Notes under the pieces: model-generated
What the model saw: the letters and a program-made list of their open reading frames with translations, nothing else
The model's database searches: none
What the model was told of the DNA's origin: nothing
Source of the DNA: JALZVT01 sp964634815
Lineage (GTDB): Bacteria > Pseudomonadota > Gammaproteobacteria > Pseudomonadales > Azotimanducaceae
DNA length: 64,000 nucleotides
Direction of reading: 5' to 3'
Assembly (NCBI GenBank): GCA_964634815.1
Contig: CAZWMD010000002.1
Coordinates: forward strand, 124,001 to 188,000
Translations under genes and position numbers: made by a program
Part shown: in pieces, positions 53,483 through 62,202 of the stretch
Layout: every line of letters begins with the position of its first letter
Position numbering within the stretch: the stretch's first letter is position 1

Positions 53483-53974
53483 ATGGACCTGGCTGCCCTG
53501 GATGCACGACTTACGCACATTGAAGATCTTGAAGCCATCAAGGCTCTGAAAGCACGCTACTGTGAGATTTGCGATGACGACCATAACCCTGAAGATATCA
53601 TCAGCATATTCACCGAGGACGGTGTTTGGGAAGGCAAAGGCATTGGCAAGGCAGAGGGCCATAAGGAAATCAGATCGCTGTTCGAACGCTTCCAAAAACA
53701 TATGAGCTTCTCTCAACACATGGTTATGAACCCGCTTATCGAAATCGAAGGTACCGTGGCAAGTGCCCGCTGGTGTTTTTTTGGTCCCTTCACCTTCCGG
53801 ACAAAAGAGGGAGGTGAGCAAGCCATGTGGCAATCCACGCGCTACCACGAACGCTATGAAAAGTCCGGAGGCGTTTGGAAAATCAAGCACCTTTTAATCG
53901 GTGGCCCCAGTATGAGCGCCACCTTTGAGGAGGGTTGGGCCCGGCCGAAAAAGACTGGATCTGCGAAGAAGTGA
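53483..53974 (+). CDS. Nuclear transport factor 2 (SnoaL-like) family protein
   Basis: 163 residues. The N-terminal helix EDLEAIKALKARYCEICDDD, then DIISIFTEDGVWEGKG, HKEIRSLFERFQKHMSFSQHMVMNP (in parts) and ARWCFFGPFTF follow the NTF2/SnoaL cone fold used by ketosteroid isomerases, dehydratases and polyketide cyclases. ITEDG Asp and the HMVMN His may be catalytic. AACCTCGAGGACTC precedes the ATG. It probably shares a transcript with the epoxide hydrolase-like gene (35-bp gap). Activity unknown. Confidence 0.8.
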   Translation: MDLAALDARLTHIEDLEAIKALKARYCEICDDDHNPEDIISIFTEDGVWEGKGIGKAEGHKEIRSLFERFQKHMSFSQHMVMNPLIEIEGTVASARWCFFGPFTFRTKEGGEQAMWQSTRYHERYEKSGGVWKIKHLLIGGPSMSATFEEGWARPKKTGSAKK

Positions 53975-54060
53975 GTCTGGCCTGAACCACAGGTATTATT
54001 AACGCTTGGGATCTGGGTGTTACCAGGCATTACACCAATAACCCGCAGGAACAACACAAC

Positions 54061-55224
54061 TTGGCTCAACGTATTGGTATCTTCGGCGCAGGACAACTCG
54101 GCGGCTATCTGTGTATCGCAGCAAAAAAGCTGAGTTTCGAAACCAGTGTGCTTGCAAGCAACGACCAGGAGATGGCAGTCGCCCTAGCCGATCACGTTCA
54201 GTTTGAATCTCAGGATCCAGTAGCCGACGCTAAAGCCATGGCAGCGCGTTGCGATTTCATTACCTTTGAGAAAGAAGACATCGCACCCGAAGTGTTGGAA
54301 GCGCTTCGCGAACAAGAAGCCAGAGGCAATGTTAAGGTCTCTCCTTCTATCGACACCATGTTGCTATTGCAAAATAAGGCGCTGCAAAAACGTTGGTTCA
54401 GTGAAAAGGGGTTGCCAACTGCAGAATTTTTCACCATCGATGCAGCAGATACCACCGCAGAGATACGCTCTCGAATCGGCTCACCCTTTGTAGTCAAAAC
54501 TGAGCGTGGGGGGTACGACGGGCTTGGCGTTAGGGTAATCAAGGATACAGATGATATTGAAAATCTTGGTGCTATCCCGAGTATTGCTGAACGCTATATC
54601 GACAATCGGCGCGAGCTGGCTGTAGTGGTAGCACGCACGGCCGAGGGTGGTGTCCTCGCCTACCCCGCGGTCGAGATGGTCTTTGACCCGGAAGGGAATT
54701 TGCTAAGAACTATTCTGGCTCCAGCGCAAATCGCCCCGGAACTCATGCGGAAAGCCGAAGCCCTTGCCATTGAAGCCATCGATCATCTCGCAAGCGTCGG
54801 CGTTTTTGCAGTCGAACTGTTTTACAGTGACGATGAACTGTTGATCAACGAAATCTCGCCGCGCGTCCACAATTCGGGTCACCACACACTCGATGCCTCC
54901 CCTACGTCCCAGTTTGAACAGCATCTGCGCGCCATCACCGGTTTACCATTGGGCAGCATTACACCCATGCGACCTGCAGCTTTGATCAATCTGTTATGCG
55001 AAACGCCTTTACATGCCGTTTGCTGTTCGGATCAAGCCAGCAATGAAGAAGCAGACAACGTATTTGTACACTGGTACGGCAAAAAGTCGAAGCGCCACCT
55101 TCGAAAGATGGGGCATCTTACGGCTACAGGATCCAATGCCAATGATGCTCTGGAAAAAGCCCAGGCCCACTATATAAAACTCACTGAACAATCTACTGAA
55201 TCCTCTGGGGAGAAACTATCGTGA
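54061..55224 (+). CDS. purK: 5-(carboxyamino)imidazole ribonucleotide synthase
   Basis: 387 residues, ATP-grasp fold. The start is TTG, with AGGAA upstream. IGIFGAGQLGGYLCIAAKKL, FITFEKEDIAPEVLEAL, VVKTERGGYDGLGVRVI, YPAVEMVFDPEGNLLRTILAPA (in part) and INEISPRVHNSGHHTLDASPTSQFEQHLRA (in part) are PurK motifs, with the NEISPRxHNSGH metal site. It carboxylates aminoimidazole ribonucleotide with bicarbonate and ATP in de novo purine synthesis. Overlaps purE by 4 bp. Confidence 0.95.
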   Translation: MAQRIGIFGAGQLGGYLCIAAKKLSFETSVLASNDQEMAVALADHVQFESQDPVADAKAMAARCDFITFEKEDIAPEVLEALREQEARGNVKVSPSIDTMLLLQNKALQKRWFSEKGLPTAEFFTIDAADTTAEIRSRIGSPFVVKTERGGYDGLGVRVIKDTDDIENLGAIPSIAERYIDNRRELAVVVARTAEGGVLAYPAVEMVFDPEGNLLRTILAPAQIAPELMRKAEALAIEAIDHLASVGVFAVELFYSDDELLINEISPRVHNSGHHTLDASPTSQFEQHLRAITGLPLGSITPMRPAALINLLCETPLHAVCCSDQASNEEADNVFVHWYGKKSKRHLRKMGHLTATGSNANDALEKAQAHYIKLTEQSTESSGEKLS

Positions 55225-55706
55225 CTCAGGTTGCCATCGTTATGGGCAGCGACTCTGATCTGCCGGTTATGCGCGAAGCCGACAAGGTGCTCACAGAACT
55301 CGGCGTTAGTTCAAGCATCGCCATCGTAAGTGCCCATCGCACACCAGACCTGCTACACGAGTTCGGCTCAAGTGCGGCAAGTCAGGGATATTCGGTGGTG
55401 ATCGCTGGTGCTGGTGGTGCTGCTCATTTGCCCGGCATGGTTGCCTCGTTAACACCGCTACCAGTGATAGGTGTACCTATTAGTGCCACAAAATTACAGG
55501 GTGAGGATGCACTGCTGTCTATCGTACAAATGCCCGCAGGCGTGCCGGTTGCCACTGTTGCCATCGACAATGCGCGCAACGCTGGCATCCTTGCCGCACA
55601 AATGATTGGCATCGCAGACGCGAACGTTCGCAAGGCAATTGTAGATTTCAAGGAACAGCTAAAGTTGCAGGTACTAAAGAAAGCACGCGCCTTGGAAAAT
55701 TCTTAA
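55221..55706 (+). CDS. purE: 5-(carboxyamino)imidazole ribonucleotide mutase
   Basis: 161 residues. VAIVMGSDSDLPVMREADKVL, IVSAHRTPDLLHEF and VVIAGAGGAAHLPGMVASLT are diagnostic of class I PurE, the enzyme that shifts the carboxyl group in purine synthesis. It starts with GTG inside purK (GTGA overlap), so the two are translationally coupled. It ends 32 bp before the convergent TAXI gene. Confidence 0.96.
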   Translation: MTQVAIVMGSDSDLPVMREADKVLTELGVSSSIAIVSAHRTPDLLHEFGSSAASQGYSVVIAGAGGAAHLPGMVASLTPLPVIGVPISATKLQGEDALLSIVQMPAGVPVATVAIDNARNAGILAAQMIGIADANVRKAIVDFKEQLKLQVLKKARALENS

Positions 55707-55738
55707 GTCCTGTTGGTTTTGGACCGAAACAAAGCTTC

Positions 55739-57025
55739 TCAGCTATCACGCTCATCGATTCTGGATTGCACCAGCTCAATATGGCCACGCAAATGATAAA
55801 GTTCATCCGCGTAAGATAGCGGGGTATCCACGCGCTTAACTTCGTCTTCCAGGCCCTGCACCGCGGCAATAATTTGCTCACCGTTTTCACCGCCATCCAA
55901 ACGACTTTCTATGGCGCGCAAATCGGCATACCAGCGATAGATACGTGAACGGACTCTCCAACGATAGATTGGCGGAAAAAGTCGCATCAGCGGTAATGCC
56001 AGCGCAATCAGAGGCACCAGCATCACAATCAGACGATCGACCAGGGTTGCGGCCCAGAACGGCAGATAGCGCTGTAAGAAAGATGGCCCTCGCTTGTGAA
56101 ACCGAGCGGCTTCGTCATCCATTGGCAGTGACAGAAACTTGTCCGTGGGAAATTCATCAGCGCGCTGAAACAATCCATCCACTCCAACAATGTCAGGCGC
56201 ACTCAGTAGCAACAGGTCAACTAACGCAGGGTGTACATCATCCGTTGCCACCAGCATAGCGGTAACCCCCAATAGTGCTTTGTCTTCCGCCGGGCGCTCA
56301 GTCGCGAGGTCAATAGCCCCCGCTGGCAACAGGAGAGGCGATAAATAACGATGCTGCAAATGGTACGCCGGTGCCCTCTCAAGGCTAACCAGCTCAATGC
56401 CATCTGCATGCAATAACTCAGAGATATCGGGGGATGTGGCGCCGCCTACAACAAAGGCAACATCAAGCTCGCCAGCTAGCAAAGCCTGCGTTGACTCTTT
56501 GGTGTTTAACGGAAGAAACACATCAAAAGATAAATCATTCAGCGTCAAGAGTTCTTCCGCCAAAGCTCGAGTACCACTGCCTGGTGCTCCGATACTCACG
56601 CGCAAACCCTTGAGCTCACGCAGCCGGGTGACATTTCGACTTACTTCTACGCGCTTGAAAATCCATAGCGGCTCAAAATAAAGACTCGCCAAACCCCGCA
56701 GATGTTCCCCCTGGGTATGGGTACCGCCCTGGATCAACGCAAGATCTACCTCAGCCCCTTCAAGCAGGGCAGCGTTCTCAACGCTGCCCTGAGTAGGTAT
56801 CAGAGTGAGTTCGATACCCTGATCGGCAAGACTTGCTTGCATGGCCACACCAAAGGCATGGTAGCCACCGCTTTCACCCCCTGTGGCCATAGTGACTTGC
56901 TTGGGAGGGGCAGGCTTTACAAACTGATAAGCCAGAGCAAACGCCACAAGAACAAGAAACAGTCCAAAAGTTGTTGTGGTTAGAAGTGGCTTATTCACAA
57001 GTATCGGGCCCTCATAGGAACTCAA
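55739..57025 (-). CDS. TAXI family TRAP-type solute-binding protein with C-terminal membrane helix
   Basis: 428 residues. An N-terminal helix (TTTTFGLFLVLVAFALAYQFV) serves as signal or anchor, then TAXI domain marks: TMATGGESGGYHAFGVAMQASL, LALIQGGTHTQG, VSIGAPGSGTRALAEELLT, LDVAFVVGGATSPD. After residue 300 a second hydrophobic segment, VDRLIVMLVPLIALALPLMRLF, and a coiled coil follow; this C-terminal module is unusual for a purely periplasmic binding protein. The start (TTG 57025) lies within the MoaD-like stop; a GTG at 56995 is an alternative. No membrane permease is adjacent. Confidence 0.85.
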   Translation of the reverse strand: MSSYEGPILVNKPLLTTTTFGLFLVLVAFALAYQFVKPAPPKQVTMATGGESGGYHAFGVAMQASLADQGIELTLIPTQGSVENAALLEGAEVDLALIQGGTHTQGEHLRGLASLYFEPLWIFKRVEVSRNVTRLRELKGLRVSIGAPGSGTRALAEELLTLNDLSFDVFLPLNTKESTQALLAGELDVAFVVGGATSPDISELLHADGIELVSLERAPAYHLQHRYLSPLLLPAGAIDLATERPAEDKALLGVTAMLVATDDVHPALVDLLLLSAPDIVGVDGLFQRADEFPTDKFLSLPMDDEAARFHKRGPSFLQRYLPFWAATLVDRLIVMLVPLIALALPLMRLFPPIYRWRVRSRIYRWYADLRAIESRLDGGENGEQIIAAVQGLEDEVKRVDTPLSYADELYHLRGHIELVQSRIDERDS

Positions 57026-57264
57026 CCGCCCTCAATACGCTGCATAAAAAAAACTTCACTGCTGTTTTGTAAAGGTTCCAGAAACGCATCCTGATAAATC
57101 TGCCCATCAATCGCCACGGCCATGTTTTCAAGCGCAGAAGCCATACCCGGAAAACACTTTTCCAGCTCAATCAGCAACACGCGATAGTTCTCGGCAACAA
57201 TGTTGAGCTCACGCTGACCCTTGCTCAGTTCAAGCAAGGCATCAGGAATAGTGACAGCGGCCAA
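57022..57264 (-). CDS. MoaD/ThiS-like ubiquitin-fold sulfur carrier protein
   Basis: 80 residues. It ends in Gly-Gly (FMQRIEGG), the thiocarboxylate-forming C-terminus of MoaD/ThiS proteins, with VTIPDALLELSKGQRELNIV at the N-terminal strands and VAIDGQIYQDAFLEPL resembling the family's NG/DG-D-L pattern. The C-terminus directly overlaps the next gene's start (TTGA). The start is TTG, 8 bp after the hydroxylase gene. It sits between a molybdopterin enzyme and a TAXI protein, so it may supply sulfur for the enzyme's cofactor, or serve another sulfur-transfer use; it differs from the housekeeping MoaD by location. Confidence 0.72.
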   Translation of the reverse strand: MAAVTIPDALLELSKGQRELNIVAENYRVLLIELEKCFPGMASALENMAVAIDGQIYQDAFLEPLQNSSEVFFMQRIEGG

Positions 57265-57272
57265 CCGATCGA

Positions 57273-59537
57273 TCAGCCGTTACGCTCGAGCGCGGCCACA
57301 ATGCGCGGCGGTGACAGTGGCAGTTCGTTAATACGGACTCCAGTGGCATGAGCTACTGCATTTCCGATGGCCGCGAGAGGCGCAACGATGGGTGTCTCAC
57401 CCACTCCGCGAACGCCGTAGGGATGAGACGGGTTTGGCACCTCAACAATCTCACAATCGATCATCGGCAGATCGGAAGCCACCGGAATCCGATAATCAAG
57501 GAAGCCGGCGTTTTGCATAACGCCTTCTTCGTTGTAGATGTATTCCTCATTGAGCGCCCAGCCTATGCCTTGAGCTGCACCCCCCTGCATCTGCCCTTCT
57601 ACGTAGGCGGGGTGAATCGCTTTACCTGCATCTTGCACCGCCGTGAAATTCAGCACATCAACGTGACCCGTGTCTTTATCAACAAAAACATCTGCAAAGT
57701 TCACTGAGAAGCTGGCCCCTGCGCCCTGGGCATTGAGTGAAGCCCGACCCGAAATCGGTCCGCCGGTTTTCGCAGCACTCTTCGCAAGCTGGGCAAGGCT
57801 CATGGGCTTAAGTTCAGCATTAACACCAGCAACGGGAATAACTTCGCCGTCTTCCCATTCAACCTGGTCGTCGTCGACTCCCCAGGTTGCAGCAGCACGC
57901 GATTTGCATTGTGCAATAACATCTTCACAAGCCTGCACTACCGCCATACCGGTTGCGAATGTGGTACGGCTGCCGCCGGTGGTGTTCGAGAAACCCGTGC
58001 TCTGGGTATCACCAACAACAGCCCGAATGCTCTCGTACGGAACGCCCAGCGTTTCTGCTGCCATGATGCACATCGATGCGCGCGAGCCACCGATGTCCGG
58101 GCTGCCCTCAACCACCGTCACAGTACCGTTTTCTGCAATATGTACCTCGGCACTTGATTGCATACCCACGTTAAACCAGAAGCCAGCCGCAACACCGCGA
58201 CCGGCGCCCTCGGGAACAGGGGCTTTGTAGTTCGGGTGATTCTTGGCGGCTTCCAGACATTCAATAAAGCCAATCGCTGGAAACTTGGGGCCATAGGGGG
58301 CTTGAGTACCTTCCTTGGCTGCATTCTTCAGCCGAATATCTATCGGGTCCATACCTAGTTGGTCGGCCACCTCATCGATCAACGATTCAAAAGCATGCAT
58401 GCTTTGCGGTGCACCGGGTGCCCGATAAGCCGCCACCTTGGGCTTATTAACCAACACATCCAAGGTCTCAGCCTTGAAGTGTTCGATTTCATAAGGCGAG
58501 AACACGGCCATTGCCGCAGGCCCGGTGGGTGCACCGGCAAACCCGCCAGCTTCAAAAGCCATCCAGAGCTGTGCAGCCACTATGGTGCCGTCTTTCTTAA
58601 CGCCAATTTTTGCACTACCGTAAGTGCCTGAAGTGGGGCCCGTCGCCCGAAACACCTCTTCTCGAGACATCTGCATCTTCACCGGCTTGCCGCATCTCTG
58701 CGACAGCAGCAAGGCAACGGGCTCAAGGTATACAACGGTCTTACCGCCAAACCCGCCCCCAATTTCCGTAGCAACAAACTTGAGGTCGGCCATATTCATA
58801 TCCAGCAACTTGCTGGTTGCTGCCCGAAAATCGAAGTGCCCCTGGGTAGAACACCACACCGTCGCCTGACCACCTTCGTTCGCCTGAGCAACACAGCCAT
58901 GGGGCTCGATGTACCCTTGATGAGCCATCGGCACTATATATTCGCGCTCAAGCACAAGATCGGATTCTGCAAAACCTTCTTCGGGGTTACCGCGGTTGAA
59001 AGTGGTAACGCTTGCGATATTGCTCGGTTTCTCCGGCGTTTCCTTTAACCCCTTGGTAATACACTCAGGATCAACAAGCGGCGCATCAGCTTTCATCGCG
59101 TCGCGCACATCCAGTACCGCCGGCAGCGCTTCGTACTCAACCTCAATCAGTTTCAGGGCATCGAGTGCAAGCGCAGGAGTTTGCGCTGCAACCGCAGCAA
59201 CCGCCTGGCCGTGGTAAACCACTTTGTCACGAGCCATAACGTTTTTGGCTAAATCTGACATCGAGCCGCTGCTTTCGCCCGGCACAGACTCATTGCCAAT
59301 GCCCCCAGGAAAATCAGCGCCGCTTACCGCCGCAAACACGCCAGGCAACTCAAGCGCCCTGGTCAGATCAACGCTCTTGATCAAGGCATGTGCGTGAGGA
59401 CTGCGCAATATACGGCCATGAATCATGCCGGGCAAAATGGGATCTGCGCCATACTGAGCCCGCCCTGTGACCTTGTCGACGCCATCTGGTCGGACTGGAC
59501 GGGTACCAATGTGCTTGTATTCGACGGCTTCGGCCAT
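57273..59537 (-). CDS. Xanthine dehydrogenase/CO dehydrogenase-type molybdopterin-binding large subunit
   Basis: 754 residues from ATG 59537, preceded by GGGAGAG; a longer frame to 59612 is unlikely. RPDGVDKVTGRAQYGAD, LRSPHAHALIKSVD, TEIGGGFGGKTVVYLEP, AAYRAPGAPQSMHAFESLID and the C-terminal GVRGVGETPIVAPL, whose Glu is the catalytic base, define the large subunit of molybdenum hydroxylases. The AYRAPG loop lacks the Cys of form-I CO dehydrogenase, so CO oxidation is unlikely. The FAD and 2Fe-2S subunits are not adjacent. It would hydroxylate an aromatic or aldehyde substrate. Operon with MoaD-like and TAXI genes. Confidence 0.9.
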   Translation of the reverse strand: MAEAVEYKHIGTRPVRPDGVDKVTGRAQYGADPILPGMIHGRILRSPHAHALIKSVDLTRALELPGVFAAVSGADFPGGIGNESVPGESSGSMSDLAKNVMARDKVVYHGQAVAAVAAQTPALALDALKLIEVEYEALPAVLDVRDAMKADAPLVDPECITKGLKETPEKPSNIASVTTFNRGNPEEGFAESDLVLEREYIVPMAHQGYIEPHGCVAQANEGGQATVWCSTQGHFDFRAATSKLLDMNMADLKFVATEIGGGFGGKTVVYLEPVALLLSQRCGKPVKMQMSREEVFRATGPTSGTYGSAKIGVKKDGTIVAAQLWMAFEAGGFAGAPTGPAAMAVFSPYEIEHFKAETLDVLVNKPKVAAYRAPGAPQSMHAFESLIDEVADQLGMDPIDIRLKNAAKEGTQAPYGPKFPAIGFIECLEAAKNHPNYKAPVPEGAGRGVAAGFWFNVGMQSSAEVHIAENGTVTVVEGSPDIGGSRASMCIMAAETLGVPYESIRAVVGDTQSTGFSNTTGGSRTTFATGMAVVQACEDVIAQCKSRAAATWGVDDDQVEWEDGEVIPVAGVNAELKPMSLAQLAKSAAKTGGPISGRASLNAQGAGASFSVNFADVFVDKDTGHVDVLNFTAVQDAGKAIHPAYVEGQMQGGAAQGIGWALNEEYIYNEEGVMQNAGFLDYRIPVASDLPMIDCEIVEVPNPSHPYGVRGVGETPIVAPLAAIGNAVAHATGVRINELPLSPPRIVAALERNG

Positions 59538-59738
59538 AGTGCTGCTCTCCCAGATGTTGTATCCCGGATACGCGCTTATTGCAGCGTTCCGAGGCCATCC
59601 CAAATTTACCACGTTCTAAAGGGTGGGCCACGCTTTTGATGGGCGTTAGACTAGGGCCACCAAGAATCTGGTCAGATAACCGGACCACCTACAAACCGAC
59701 CTGTAACACAGACCTTTGGGTCTCTGGGGAGAAACACC

Positions 59739-60902
59739 ATGCAAGACGTATTCATCGTTGGCGCCGCTCGCAGCCCAATTGGCAAACGCGGTAAAGGACT
59801 CGCTGGCATGATGCCCGCTGATCTACTGGGTGCTGTGCAACGCGGCGCCCTGGACCGAGCGGGCGTTAAGCCGGAGAACGTTGGCCAGGTTATCGGCGGC
59901 TGTGTCTCGCAAATCAATCAGCAATCCTTCAATGTCGCGCGTATCGCCTGGCTATCTCAGGGTTTCCCTGAAGAGGTAGCCGCGACAACCATCGACTCCC
60001 AATGTGGTTCAAGCCAGCAGGCAACCTCACTGGGTGCCGCCATGGTGGGCTCGGGTATGGAAGAGATCGTGCTGGCCTGCGGAGTCGAAATGATGTCCGT
60101 TATTCCTCTGGGCTCAAACATGGCTGGAGGACCGCCCATGGGTGAAAGCTATCTGGAACACTACGAGCCCACCAGCCAATTCCAGGGCGCGGCAATGATT
60201 GCGCAGGAGTATCAAATCGGCCGCCAGGATACCGATGCTTTTGGACTGGCAAGCCAGGAGAAGGCAATTAACGCCTGGGAAGAAGGCCGCTTTGATCGAG
60301 AGATCATACCCATTTCGGCGCCTGTCCTGGACGATGAGGGCAAGCCCACCGGAGAGCAGCAGACCATTAGCCGAGATGAAGGATTGCGGGCAACCAATAT
60401 GGAATCACTCGCTGGTCTAAAGGCGGTGCCAGGACAAGAGATTCACACTGCAGGGTCATCCTCTCAGGTCTCCGACGGCGCAGCCGTTGTCATCCTTGCA
60501 AGCCAGGAAGCCCTCGACAAGTACGGTCTGACAGCACGCGCAAAAATCAGCTCCACCACACTTGTCGGCTGCGACCCCGTAACTATGCTCAAAGGTCCAA
60601 TACCAGCCACCGAAAAGGTGTTAAACGATACTGGCTTGTCTATCGATGACATCGACACCTTTGAGGTGAACGAGGCGTTTGCTTCGGTTGTATTGGCCTG
60701 GCAGCAAGCCGTAGGCGCGCCTATGGAAAAAGTAAATCCAAACGGCGGTGCAATCGCCCTCGGTCACCCCACCGGTTCCACCGGCGCACGGCTCATTACA
60801 ACTGCACTGCATGAGCTGGAACGCACCGAAGGAAAATACGGACTGATCGCTATGTGCTGCGGTGGCGGGTTGGGAACCGGCACCATCATCGAGCGAGTAT
60901 AG
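59739..60902 (+). CDS. Acetyl-CoA C-acyltransferase (thiolase)
   Basis: 387 residues. Active-site Cys89 in TIDSQCGSSQQA, EVNEAFASVVLAWQQ, GGAIALGHPTGSTGARL (His) and MCCGGGLGTGTI (second Cys) are thiolase hallmarks. GARSPIGKRGKG opens the protein. It performs the last step of beta-oxidation or the condensation reverse. CTGGGGAGAAAC precedes the ATG. It is divergent from the molybdenum hydroxylase operon (about 200 bp), and followed 5 bp later by the dioxygenase gene, so they likely share a transcript. The substrate chain length is unknown. Confidence 0.94.
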   Translation: MQDVFIVGAARSPIGKRGKGLAGMMPADLLGAVQRGALDRAGVKPENVGQVIGGCVSQINQQSFNVARIAWLSQGFPEEVAATTIDSQCGSSQQATSLGAAMVGSGMEEIVLACGVEMMSVIPLGSNMAGGPPMGESYLEHYEPTSQFQGAAMIAQEYQIGRQDTDAFGLASQEKAINAWEEGRFDREIIPISAPVLDDEGKPTGEQQTISRDEGLRATNMESLAGLKAVPGQEIHTAGSSSQVSDGAAVVILASQEALDKYGLTARAKISSTTLVGCDPVTMLKGPIPATEKVLNDTGLSIDDIDTFEVNEAFASVVLAWQQAVGAPMEKVNPNGGAIALGHPTGSTGARLITTALHELERTEGKYGLIAMCCGGGLGTGTIIERV

Positions 60903-60907
60903 GCAAG

Positions 60908-61756
60908 ATGACCACATCCAGCCTCCGCGTATCTCGCACCAGTACCGCCGTTGGTGCCGAGATACGCGGTGTCGATCTGCGCCGCCTCACCGATGAGCAA
61001 TTTGCGCAGATCCGCGAGATTTTTCTGGACGCTGGAGTGATCTTCTTTCGCGATCAAACGCTGACACCGGAGGACCACATTGCTTTTGCGCGACGTTGGG
61101 GACCCATCAACGTCAATCGTTTTTTCAACCCTGTTGATGGCTATCCAGAAATTGCTGAGGTACTTAAAGAACCCGAACAAAAGATCAACATCGGCGGCGA
61201 TTGGCACACCGATCATTCCTACGATACCGATCCCGCCATGGGGTCAATACTCTACGCCATTGACGTTCCCGAGACTGGCGGAGATACGCTGTTTGCCAGT
61301 ATGGGGGCCGCCTTCGATGCCCTGTCGCCAGACTTTCAAAAAATGCTGGAGGGTTTAACCGCCTTGCATTCATCACGTCACGTGTTTGGGGCACAGGGTC
61401 TTGCGGCCCAGGCGAACGGCGAGCGTGTCAGCAACCCGGAACTTGCGACCCAGGATGTGGAGCACCCCGTAGTTATCAGCCATCCGGACAGCGGTCGGCG
61501 CTGTTTGTACGTGAACCCCGGCTTCACCCGTCACATCATCGGTTGGTCACCGACCGAATCAGAGGCGCTGCTGCAGTTTCTCTACAGGCACGCAAGCCAT
61601 CCCCAGTTTGCTACCCGGTTTAGCTGGCAACCGGGTTCAGTTGCCATGTGGGATAACAGAGCAACCTGGCACAATGCAGTGAATGACTATCAAGGGCAAC
61701 GTCGCTATATGCATCGAATCACGGTTGCTGGTGTTCCGCTTGCATGCCACGTCTGA
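60908..61756 (+). CDS. TauD/TfdA family Fe(II)/2-oxoglutarate-dependent dioxygenase
   Basis: 282 residues from ATG 60908, 5 bp after the thiolase stop (a longer frame inside the thiolase is open but spurious). GAEIRGVDLRRLTDEQFAQIR and FFRDQTLTPEDHIAFARRWG open it; the iron ligands are His100 and Asp102 in WHTDHSY and the His in RATWHNAVNDY, with RRYMHRITV providing the Arg for 2-oxoglutarate. It hydroxylates an unknown compound (taurine-like or phenoxy acids in relatives). Its last 13 bp overlap the RimK-associated protease gene. Confidence 0.9.
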   Translation: MTTSSLRVSRTSTAVGAEIRGVDLRRLTDEQFAQIREIFLDAGVIFFRDQTLTPEDHIAFARRWGPINVNRFFNPVDGYPEIAEVLKEPEQKINIGGDWHTDHSYDTDPAMGSILYAIDVPETGGDTLFASMGAAFDALSPDFQKMLEGLTALHSSRHVFGAQGLAAQANGERVSNPELATQDVEHPVVISHPDSGRRCLYVNPGFTRHIIGWSPTESEALLQFLYRHASHPQFATRFSWQPGSVAMWDNRATWHNAVNDYQGQRRYMHRITVAGVPLACHV

Positions 61757-62199
61757 TCGGATGGCGAGAATGGGCCGCGCTGCCCGATCTGGGTATCGAT
61801 CGGATTAAACTAAAGGCCGATACCGGCGCTCGCACTTCAGCCCTGCACGCTGTCGCCATCCATTCGATCAGAGAAAATGATGAGGAATGGGTGGAGTTTG
61901 AATTTGATTCGCAAGGACAGCATGCAAGCCCTCGACGGGCAAAGGTTATTGACCATCGCACAGTTCGCGACTCTGGCGGTCATGAAGAAACTCGAGTCAC
62001 TATTGAGACAACACTGCAAATGGGTGAAGAGCAATGGCCTATCGAACTCACGCTGACTGACAGGGAAGAAATGGGGTTCAAGATGCTGCTCGGCAGGACT
62101 GCAATGCAGAATCGTTTTTATGTTGACGCAAGCGAAAGCTATCTGCTTGGCAACCCAGCCACCGACTCTGGCATTAACCATTTGGCTACGGAGGAATAG
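61744..62199 (+). CDS. rimB: RimK-associated retropepsin-like (DUF785) protease
   Basis: 151 residues. IGWREWAALPDLGIDRIKLKADTGARTSALHA, split as IGWREWAALPDLG and KADTGARTSALHA, carries the aspartyl-protease-like Asp-Thr-Gly motif; LTDREEMGFKMLLGRTAM ends the domain. This family is encoded beside rimK and is thought to trim the glutamate tail that RimK adds. Its ATG lies within the end of the dioxygenase gene, and rimK follows 3 bp later. Confidence 0.88.
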   Translation: MPRLIGWREWAALPDLGIDRIKLKADTGARTSALHAVAIHSIRENDEEWVEFEFDSQGQHASPRRAKVIDHRTVRDSGGHEETRVTIETTLQMGEEQWPIELTLTDREEMGFKMLLGRTAMQNRFYVDASESYLLGNPATDSGINHLATEE

Positions 62200-62202
62200 T
62201 TT

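Noticed and set aside
57670..58230. A 186-codon plus-strand frame opposite the molybdenum hydroxylase
   Set aside because: Compositional shadow of a high-confidence gene; Ala/Ser/Thr-rich with no motif.
57273..59537. Molybdenum hydroxylase as carbon monoxide dehydrogenase (CoxL)
   Set aside because: The active-site loop reads AYRAPG rather than the Cys-containing loop of form-I CO dehydrogenase, and coxS/coxM are absent.
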